Assembly: GCF_030272615.1 (NCBI RefSeq)
Contig: NC_081413.1
Coordinates: 331,509,302 to 331,573,301 of the forward strand
Origin: Cryptomeria japonica
Taxonomy: Eukaryota; Streptophyta; Pinopsida; Cupressales; Cupressaceae
Direction of reading: 5' to 3'
DNA length: 64,000 nt
Below the pieces are notes generated by a model, which saw nothing but the letters and a program-made list of their open reading frames with translations, was not told the DNA's origin and did no database searches. Every line of letters starts with the position of its first letter. Position 1 is the stretch's first letter. The position numbers were made by a program, and so were the translations under genes. Of this stretch, positions 57,901-64,000 are shown in pieces.

Positions 57901-58693
57901 AGAAGAAAAGTGAGTTTTCTCCTTTGACTTCGGCTAGAGTAGCTTGTGTTTTCTTCCTTTCTGGACAATTCCTGTGAGTGTGCCCATATTTGTCGCATTT
58001 GTAACACTGAATTTTAGACATATCTCTTTTCTGATGGTTTTTATTTCCTCTCTTCTGTTTGGAGAACTTTTTCTTTTTGTTGAAGGTTTTTGTATTAAGT
58101 GCTTGGATTTCTCCTTCTTTATTTGGCCCTAATCCTCTTGAGATTAGTCGAGATTCCTCTTGAAAGCACTCATTCTTAAGTTGTTCAAATTTGGGTAAGG
58201 GGGGTGTTCTGCTAATACATTGAATGTAGGATTCCCATGAAATTAGTAATCCTCTTAGGGCTATGAGAGAGATTTCTTGATCATCTACCTCATTTCCAAT
58301 AGTTTGTAATTGGTCTTTTACTTCAGATATCCTTGAAAAGTATGTAGATATTGTATCAACTTTATTCATCTTTATGTTTAAAAGTTGTTGTTTCAAGGTT
58401 AACATTCTGCTCGCATTGTTAACTTCATATGTATTTTTAATGGTTTTAAATACTTCATATGCTTTAGGCAGTCTGGCTATAGATGGAAGAATATGATCTT
58501 TGACTGAGTCAATAATTATTTTCTTTGCTTTATTATTACGCCTTTTCCAGGTAGATTTCTCTAGTTCATCATTTGGCATGTCTAGATTTTCTTCTATGTA
58601 AGGTTCTTCAAGAATGGCAATGATTCGTATCTTCCAGGAAACGAAGTTGGAGGCTCCTTCGAGTCTATCTTCCACTCTCATATTACTTGACAT
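54896..58693 (-). CDS. copia gag-pol polyprotein, 1265 codons
   Basis: One frame holds the whole gag-pol, about 56 residues short of a complete end because of the late frameshift. In order: gag (1-200); CCHC knuckle C230-x2-C233-x4-H238-x4-C243; aspartic protease D281-S-G; GAG-pre-integrase (WHKRLGH, 411-417); integrase core with D474 and D539 but K575 (codon AAA, 56969-56971) where the DD35E glutamate belongs; RT with D908 and YVDD (993-996); RNase H with D1157/D1159, E1203/E1205 and D1239. A 5-residue in-frame duplication (TTGCC twice, 1171-1179) comes from a 15-bp repeat near 55158-55187. The start at 58693 lies 123 bases after the primer-binding site and gives a standard copia gag opening. 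RT and RNase H catalytic residues are present. The integrase should be inactive. Confidence 0.93.
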   Translation of the reverse strand: MSSNMRVEDRLEGASNFVSWKIRIIAILEEPYIEENLDMPNDELEKSTWKRRNNKAKKIIIDSVKDHILPSIARLPKAYEVFKTIKNTYEVNNASRMLTLKQQLLNIKMNKVDTISTYFSRISEVKDQLQTIGNEVDDQEISLIALRGLLISWESYIQCISRTPPLPKFEQLKNECFQEESRLISRGLGPNKEGEIQALNTKTFNKKKKFSKQKRGNKNHQKRDMSKIQCYKCDKYGHTHRNCPERKKTQATLAEVKGENSLFFLALSSEINTNKNTWIVDSGASRHITGFKNQFETLNGHSSEEVTIGDNSTYPVKGIGTCTIKLRNGVSLQLKDVLFVPGIKRNLVSISGLADQGYRVTFNEDKVLLWPKNTNIKNAITVGSRDGSLYKLCSDQKEALNLEVSNNNELWHKRLGHLRYSALSNIKKITSRLPQLKSEHTGICKGCALGKNVKVSFPSSEHKSKVILELIHSDLCGPMSTPSLTGSLYYIIFVDDYSRKTWIYFLKCKDSNEVLSKFKEFKALVENQSGKKIKVLRSDNGGEYTSDNFKDFCNSVGIKREYTVPYNPQQNGVAKRKNRTIIEAAKAMMHDQDLHTSFWAEASNTAVYIQNRCPHSVLENITPEEAFTGNKPDLSHLRIFGCPVYIHVPKEKRTKLEPSGKRGIFIGYSENTKGYRIYIPGKKSVEISRDVKFEENTTLKEPEDDNITKEEEDHITEIERENIIENSEPSDTEREDIIRAFEPLVDENIETLNNKKRPLRARKMIEENNVEPNEISKENKRTRTLKCYAALLTELTNSEPTNVREALSKQAWKDAMVEEYQSILKNGVWDIVPRPKDKSVVSSKWLFKIKYASDGSVEKHKAHFVARGFSQKAGIDYEETFAPVARYTLVRTIIAIAASKGWKIHQMDVKIAFLNGSIEEEVYIEQPEGFTIRDKNCYVCKLKKALYGLKQAPRAWYARIDNYLSKLGYSKNLADPNIYFKVSNGNMIILVLYVDDLLITGEDNLIEKCKQDLTAEFDMKDLGLLHYFLGLEVWQKKNYIFLNQGKYTTDILTRFGMMECKPLATPMETNLHKLKIEAEDLEPIDPTLYRQIVGSLMYLVNTHPDICYGTNVLSHFMCEPKKIHLMAAKHILRYLRGTIGLGLKYENVEIQLEGYSDSDWAGSTTDRKSTTGCCTTGCCFSLGSAMISWFSRKQLAVAQSSIEAEYMAASMGAREAVWLRKLLFGLFGKTLNSTIIHCDNQSCIKLSVNPVFHNRSNILRSLITT

Positions 58694-58828
58694 TTTGAAT
58701 ATTTTCTTAGTCGGATATATCCTCTACGTATATAGCCTCTGCATCGATTTGTTATTTACTTCCGATAAATGCTTATGGGTAATATGGCTGTCTAATTTAT
58801 TCTCTTAATATGCTGGCTCTGATACCAT

Positions 58829-59123
58829 GTTGTGAAATATGGATCGAAGAATAATGACAGCGATTCTGGAAGACTGATTGTCGTGAGTTATTTATCGTCT
58901 CCATCATTGAATCCGGTTTAAATACAAGAGGAAAGGTTGCCTACGTAGGGACATGTCCATATGTGGCAGTTGCCACGTATGGACATGCCCCTACGGAGGC
59001 AACCGTTCATAACAATTAGTTTGTTTATGTTTAATTTCCGAACTGTATGCTCTGTTAATATATCACTCTCCAGATAATAACCGATTTACCATCAGTTAGA
59101 TTCACAAGGGCTATATCTTAACA
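58829..59123 (-). repeat. 5' LTR of the young copia
   Basis: It pairs with 54064-54359. The substitutions seen are T/C, C/T and A/G. The internal side reads TGGTATCAGAGCC on the minus strand, an exact primer-binding site. Confidence 0.93.
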
Positions 59124-59128
59124 AAGAT

Positions 59129-60309
59129 GAGTGTGTGATTTCAAGTGGAGAAGGAGTTGCAAGAGAAATCTCTGGATCATCTAGACACGCAAGTTCTGCA
59201 TCATATTCAAACTCCTCTAAGGTATCATCATCAAAGGCAAGATTGTCAACGTCATCAAGTACAATGAGGCAATCTAATACAAGATCGTCTAGGAATGGAG
59301 GATTATGTGGATCTCCAAAAATCTCCCAAACCGTGGTCCAAACAATCTATGGACACCAAATTCCTCAAGTTTAATTATAGTCTCTCTGAAGATGCTTTCC
59401 TAAAACTAGAATCAATCAATCCTATAATATGATCATTCTTATTACCCCAAACAAATTTCTTCCATTGTGTCTCTAGCTTAGGAATGAATCCATAAAGATG
59501 AGGCAACAAATTAAGCCACCTACAATGTGTTAGAATGCCCAATTGCCAAGACTCATTATTGTCCTTAGCCAAACTAATTACAGAAGGATGAGTTGCATAA
59601 CCCATGATTACAAGAATGATACACTTCTCAAAAGATAAAATCAAAGATCAATACATGAAATGTAGCTGATATGAATTGATTAGATCAAAGCAACGCTTCC
59701 CCAACAACCCAAATCTCTAAGTAATCCTCTAGGATGCAAATATAGAAAAAAATAAACAACAGATACCAAACATACACCGACCACGCAGAGGAGTAACAAA
59801 CGGATGATGCAGAAAGGTACCATCCGCAAACAAATTACGCCAACAAATATGCCAAAATTCACATGATATTTCACGCACATAGGGGAGGCCAATTTTTTCT
59901 AACACCAACAAGGGGTCATACAATATGGCAGAGTAAAGATCTATATGGTCATACAAATTTCGCTAACAAGAAGAGAAAAACCTCAATGCCCCTAGACCAA
60001 AGTCTCCAAAATTGACAATTTGACAGAAGATCCTTAGGTTTTTGGGCCTTCCAAATGCAATGGAAGAGTTAGATTTGGCCCAAAGTACCCCAAAAATTCA
60101 GCTAGCTTTTGTATATTGCAGCTTCAAAACCTACTTGAAACCCATGCAAATCTAACAAAACATGATGAAATTCGACAAAACGAAAGGCAAACCAAACTTT
60201 CTTTGACGCCCTAGATTCAACCATGAGGTCCTTGAAACACCAATCTGCACCCAACAAATTTTTCTAGCCTAATGATGTCCCTCATATCTAGGAAGGAATA
60301 TGCAGCACT
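59129..60309. other. internal non-coding DNA of the non-autonomous element (right part)
   Basis: AT-rich to moderate composition with no gag or pol motifs. The frames at 59135-59374, 59375-59644 and 59680-59892 are unrecognised and on mixed strands. The first 250 bases on the plus strand are Ser-codon-rich by simple repetition (TCATCA, TCAAG). Confidence 0.5.
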
Positions 60310-60324
60310 ACAACTTTGATACCA

Positions 60325-60691
60325 TGTAGGAAAAAACGATGACTCCTCAACACCCCCAAAATCCCTACAAGATCAAAACAACTTCCACAAGAAAGAATGG
60401 CAAGAATAGCTTGCATAATAAGGATGCATGAAATGATTGATTGAATATGAAATATAAAATGAGATGCATTGCTTATAAAGGGAATGTGTGATGTGGTATG
60501 ACTAACTAATATTAAATGCATAGGTAAATAAAGGTCATAGAGATAAGATATGATGTGTCTTATCTAGACAACTAAGACTTCTAGAACGACACATAGGACC
60601 TAAGAAAACTTAAGTCATGCAAATAAGTCACCTACTAGAAACTAGCTAGGTACAAATCTTTACAAGGTAGAAAACCTTATTCACACCAACA
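60325..60691 (-). repeat. 5' LTR of the non-autonomous element
   Basis: The minus strand starts TGTTGGTGTGAATAAGG at 60691 and ends CCTACA at 60325, followed by the primer-binding site. It is 367 bp, against 382 bp for its partner. Confidence 0.8.
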
Positions 60692-60696
60692 TCAAC

Positions 60697-61640
60697 CAGA
60701 TTTTGCATAGTGGGATGTAGAAACTTACCCTAATTATCCTTCTTAGCTTGGCAAAGGATACATAGCAGTGTTCCACGGAAACGCGTTTCCCTCCCCTCAG
60801 ACCCAAGTCCCCTCGTCCCCGAAACCCATCCCCCAAACTTTTTCCCTTTGTCCCCCCGTCCCCAAAGCTCGTCCCGCCATCTCTTCCCCCCCAACGGTCG
60901 TGGAACAATGATACATAGTGACAATTTTTTAGATAGATTTACCTACTTTATTAGCAAGCTTGCTTGAAATGAAATGTGATTTAGCACATGAAACAAAGTA
61001 AGCTTATACACCTTACAATCTTTCTGGATCTTATTGGTGTTTGGCCGTCCATCATAGATTGTGTGTTGGTCATACTAGAATGGATGTCAAGGAAGAAGAT
61101 CTAAATGATCCAATGGTGTTGCATCACATTCGACTATATTGTGGAAAGGCTCAATAGCAAAAGGTGATTGCAGAAATATTCTTAATGAATTTATGAGGCC
61201 CATGCTTTTGTATCCAACCCAAATGCTATTATTGAGGACAATCATAAGTGGGAATTTGGAGTGCAATGGCAAACTTTTTTATTATAGAAAAAAGTCAACT
61301 TCCATTGTAAATCATCAAGACGGACATGTTTTTTCTTGATTTAAGAGTTAATAAAAGATAGATTCTTGAGCTGCCTAAAGTAGTTCTCAATCACGAATAA
61401 AAGGGTAGGGTTGGGCTCTACATGATTGTCAATTTCCACTATGAATGGATCATCAGCATTTGCTTTCTCTTGCTGCTCTTCCATAAGGAGATTTTTCCCC
61501 TTTCTTATATTGGAGCACCTTGCACCTCAAAATAGAATGACCCTAGAGCTTGTGATAGGTACAAAATTTACTTTTGTTACTAATTGCAAGGGGGGGAAAC
61601 TGATATGGAGGTTTTGACTAGCCATAGGGTCAATGGATGG
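60697..61640 (-). pseudogene. gypsy gag finger to pol linker (host element, right part)
   Basis: Minus-strand debris from about 61570 includes a zinc-knuckle-like KFCTYHKL-GHSILRCK (C-x2-H-x4-H-x4-C). Further down is a linker with VYDGRPNTNKIQKDCKVYKL, similar to the DGRTN-YSL segment between protease and RT in gypsy elements. Stops and frame changes occur throughout. With 52273-52905 and 46661-48130 this makes one gypsy element, minus strand, split by two LTR insertions and a MITE. Confidence 0.6.
60766..60910. mobile_element. 145-bp hAT-type MITE with 8-bp target duplication
   Basis: Inverted ends are CAGTGTTCCACG on the left and CGTGGAACAATG on the right (11 of 12 paired). ATACATAG is a perfect 8-bp target duplication (60758-60765 and 60911-60918), the hAT length. 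The interior is C-rich (runs of TCCCC and CCCCGTCCCC), in strong contrast to its AT-rich host. No coding capacity; it would need a hAT transposase from elsewhere. Confidence 0.9.
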
Positions 61641-63060
61641 CTTAGAGGTACCATATTAAATCCAATTTTAAAGCCTAAAAAATTCTATCCAAATATTGAA
61701 CATCCAACACAGCCAACTCTTTATGGAGAATACAGAGAAGACCTAAAAAATTTAACAGTAATTACACCTTCAGCATTGAAAACATTGAACTTGACCAAGG
61801 GCATGGGTTCAGTACGGGTTCATCTCTAGGTACACCCAGCGAACTACCTGGGCAACCGGGTTCCCTGTGGGTCCTTTACAGAAGACTCATAGGGAACCTA
61901 GGCACTCAAGCAGTACCCTAACCGTACCCAGGGCATACCCAATACTGATTATATAAGCAAATTTTACTTACATATTGGTTTTTTAGAATGTAAGGAATTG
62001 ATCCTTACTACAATGTGATAGTTGATGGGGACAAAAAATGCATCGAACCTTACTACAATGTGACAGTTGATGGGAACAAAAATTGCAGCTGTTGTAACAT
62101 TGCTATTCATCCAACATATTCATTTTTTGTCGCAACCAATTATTTAATGAAGACGCTGGTCATTTTTGTATTTTTGTGGAATGCAACACTTTTTAATGAG
62201 CTAAAATGTTACACATCACATCTATGCCTGGAAAAGAGGCAGATTGTGTCTCCAATGTGTTCCAAAAGAAGTCATTTGAGCTTTCTTTCACTAATTTTGG
62301 ATATGATATTATATACCATTTTCCATAAGGCTATAGAACAGAATTGCTCTATTATATCAGCCCTTTAAATCTTTGTAATGAGTACTAGCTATGTCACATT
62401 TATCTGTTAGAGCATTTTACCATTTCTTCTTGATTCCTCCGCTACTAATAGATTGATTTTCTCAAGTTCTAGAAGGAATTTGAAGAAAAGAGTTGAGAAT
62501 CCTTTGAGTCCTGGGGTTTTGTGCTTGTTGAAGGAGAAACCCATATACTATAGTTCTATTTCCATAATTGACTGCATAAGTTGATCATTGTCTGATTCAA
62601 TCACAACATTTTCAGTACTCCAAACTAAGCTTCAATGACTTGAAGCACCAAATCAGCTGCCCACAATCAGTAAACTCATACTAGAATGTTACTTATCTAT
62701 CACCACTTGTAAATAGGGACAGCGAGTAATCCCATACTGAAACTGTATATCTTTCACATGATAAGACTGATAGACATGAATTTAATTTTTTGCAAATTAT
62801 GAATATGAGGTATTTAAACTAAGTTACCGGGTTCTTCCCCCTGACCCTCTGGTCCCGGTCCAGTTCGATACGCCTTTATGTTCGAAGCCGATACGCCTTT
62901 GTGTTCGATCAATCTGTCAATCCGGCATTAAAATTTCTCTTGCTCCATCGCAGCTTGGAAAAGCTTAAGGTTTTTAGGGTTTCCGTTTTAACGTTTTTCC
63001 TGCGTTTTACCACCGAATGCCTCTGATTTTCTGTTGTTTCACTAGCTGAAAGCTAGGTCA
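61641..63060. other. mixed DNA with small repeats, no recognised gene
   Basis: A GC-richer block with GGGTAC/GTACCC words at about 61800-61955 looks MITE-like but has no matching flanks. A 45-bp tandem pair starts at 62003 and 62048 (CCTTACTACAATGTGA). A 24-bp pair (GATACGCCTTT) lies near 62868-62905. The frames at 61584-61829 and 62015-62368 (117 codons, Cys-rich middle) are not recognised. Confidence 0.4.
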
Positions 63061-63084
63061 AATCTCGTCAGAATATTTCATATA

Positions 63085-63183
63085 TCCCGACTGTCAGAAG
63101 TTAATATTTTTATATTTCATATAGTATATGTATCCCAACTGTCTGAAATTAATATTTTTATATTTCATATGGTATATGTATAC
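63085..63183. repeat. 48-bp tandem duplication
   Basis: GTNNGAANTTAATATTTTTATATTTCAT recurs at about 63093 and 63141, each followed by ATNGTATATGTAT. It abuts the terminal sequence of the hAT fragment on its right. Confidence 0.7.
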
Positions 63184-64000
63184 CATAGTTACAAGCCTCG
63201 GACTCGCCTCGGACTCAGCAAGCTGATTTTTGACTCGGACTCGGCAAATTGAAAAACCCAAGAAATTCAAATATTTTTAACGATTTTAAACTTCTTTCAT
63301 GCATTTTTTTATAAATTAACATTAAAGACACAATAATCTCATCAAATAGAAGCACATACACAAGTTTACATTGATCACATAAGTATAAATGTAAATTTTA
63401 GGCTTGCGCTAAAAGAAATAAGCTAAACTAAATAACACATTAGAAATATAGATAGTGCCAAATGTCTACAATATACATGGAATATGAAATCCATGTCATC
63501 AAAAGTTCAAAACATATATCAACATAAAAGCTAGAGCCTAGAGGCTAGAAATCTAAAGCTCAGAGGAGCCAATATCAGTGATCGCTCGACTCCATAATTC
63601 GAGGCCCAATGCTCACACTCACACTACCACAAACCACTACTTCCCGATCCAGGAAATGGAGGCCGAGGATTTGAAGAAGCCTCTCCACCAATGGCTGCCA
63701 TTTCTTCCATTTGCTTCCTTTTTAATTCTTTTTTCTCTTTAAAATCCTCTAATTGAGCTTGCACTTCACGTATAACCTCAAGGGGTGCTTTTTTGCATGG
63801 GTTTGCATCCTATTTGTGCAATGTGATATTTCAGCCGGTTAATACCTCCCCCAGTATATTTTGTTTTGCAATAAATACATGTTACTTCTTTTTTTGATCC
63901 AGGGATGCCATGTTTCCAAGCCTTATCCTGTCTAACTGGGGCACCACTTCCACTACCGGTAGGTTGAGACATTACGTTGCAATATATTATAAATGAAAAC
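63184..64000 (-). mobile_element. hAT element 3' end with BED-finger transposase start (internally deleted, runs off window)
   Basis: The left end CATAGTTACAAGCCTCGGAC fits a hAT terminal repeat, with CTCGGACTCG subterminal repeats (63196-63245). On the minus strand at 63972 the transposase N-terminus begins (MSQPTGSG), with a BED zinc finger: AWKHG, C-x2-C (CIYC), GGINRLKYHIAQ, total about 60 residues. A charged helix (EVQAQLEDFKEKKELKRKQ) and a Pro/Gly/Ser stretch (63650-63777) follow to a stop near 63650. The catalytic core and dimerisation region are missing between there and the terminal repeat, so this is a non-autonomous deletion derivative. The other end lies beyond 64000. Confidence 0.65.

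Larger units (their letters stand above)
54064..59123 (-). mobile_element. young, nearly complete Ty1/copia retrotransposon
   Basis: LTRs of about 295 bp (54064-54359 and 58829-59123) differ at only three substitutions and at most one indel (about 1%), so insertion was recent. AAGAT is a perfect 5-bp target duplication (54059-54063 and 59124-59128). A minus-strand primer-binding site TGGTATCAGAGCC (58816-58828) and polypurine tract CTAAGAGGGAG (54360-54370) flank the internal region. One 1265-codon frame codes gag-protease-integrase-RT-RNase H. It sits inside the non-autonomous element. The gag is close to that of the 32.3-33.6 kb remnant. It is autonomous in layout, but the integrase glutamate is changed and the end of RNase H is frameshifted. 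Confidence 0.95.
52911..60691 (-). mobile_element. non-autonomous LTR element (without its nested copia: about 2.7 kb)
   Basis: LTRs at 52911-53292 and 60325-60691 share long blocks (for example CTCCTCAACACCCCC and GATGCATGAAATGATTGATT) at about 85-88% identity. On the minus strand a primer-binding site TGGTATCAAAGTTGT (60310-60324) abuts the 5' LTR, and a polypurine tract TAAGGGAGGG (53293-53302) abuts the 3' LTR. TCAAC is duplicated at 52906-52910 and 60692-60696. The internal DNA (53293-54063 plus 59129-60324, about 2 kb) has no gag or pol, as in LARD/TRIM-type elements that depend on another element's proteins. The outer tip of the 52911 LTR is more diverged than the rest. Confidence 0.85.

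Noticed and set aside
55062-58132. Plus-strand frames opposite the copia gag-pol
   Set aside because: They are antisense shadows of a well-supported minus-strand polyprotein.
61806-61952. MITE with GGGTAC/GTACCC-rich interior and CAGTA-like ends
   Set aside because: The ends pair poorly and the flanking 8-mers (CATGGGTT and ATTATATA) do not match, so no element boundaries can be defended.

Overview
The window looks like a gene-poor stretch of a large plant nuclear genome. A gymnosperm (conifer-like) source is the best guess, though no single sequence proves it. The reasons are the three 3'-terminal exons of a plant PTEN2-type phosphatase, the many Ty1/copia and Ty3/gypsy retrotransposons at very different stages of decay, a roughly 5.4 kb field of degenerate CCCTAAA telomere-like repeats, LINE, SINE and hAT remnants, and AT-rich filler. 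I see no bacterial features, rRNA genes, functional tRNA genes or CRISPR arrays.

Layout. Positions 1-964 hold an LTR-like remnant. A copia 5' LTR plus decayed gag (965-2975) is cut by a second copia element (2976-9473) that has two 1.28 kb LTRs, decayed gag, protease and RT-RNase H, and no integrase core. From 9.5 to 22.5 kb there are isolated LTR remnants and a very old minus-strand gypsy element (about 16.1-20.8 kb). From 22.5 to 27.9 kb lies the telomere-like field, with a LINE-ORF1-like insert and a GC-richer insert. The PTEN2 3' exons are at 28.5-30.5 kb on the minus strand. From 30.5 to 39 kb there is AT-rich, intron-like DNA holding a copia LTR with gag remnant, a possible hAT fragment and small tandem duplications. 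At 39.2-42.25 kb is the largest non-transposon coding signal: an intronless, unrecognised 1013-codon minus-strand frame interrupted by only two in-frame stops. Its upstream side carries a dense array of TTTCGATGAAA-like motifs. From 43.4 to 46.7 kb come a primer-binding-site-like sequence, LINE RNase H debris, and a 1.9 kb element with inverted termini that contains a tRNA-derived SINE.

The right third (46.66-61.64 kb) is a readable stack of nested insertions in one decayed minus-strand gypsy element. A 4.14 kb solo LTR (48131-52272, TSD GTACC) sits in its RT gene. A non-autonomous LTR element (52911-60691, TSD TCAAC) sits further upstream in the same element and itself contains a young copia element (54064-59123, TSD AAGAT). 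A 145-bp hAT MITE (60766-60910, TSD ATACATAG) hit the same gypsy. The copia element keeps one 1265-codon gag-pol frame, with a late frameshift and a lysine in place of the integrase catalytic glutamate. The window ends in a BED-finger hAT fragment.

The most unusual items are the unrecognised 1013-codon frame with its motif array, the array of about 11 palindromic units in the giant solo LTR, the long near-perfect inverted repeat just upstream of the copia TATA box, and three 3'-region hairpins in that copia element whose stems differ by compensatory changes.
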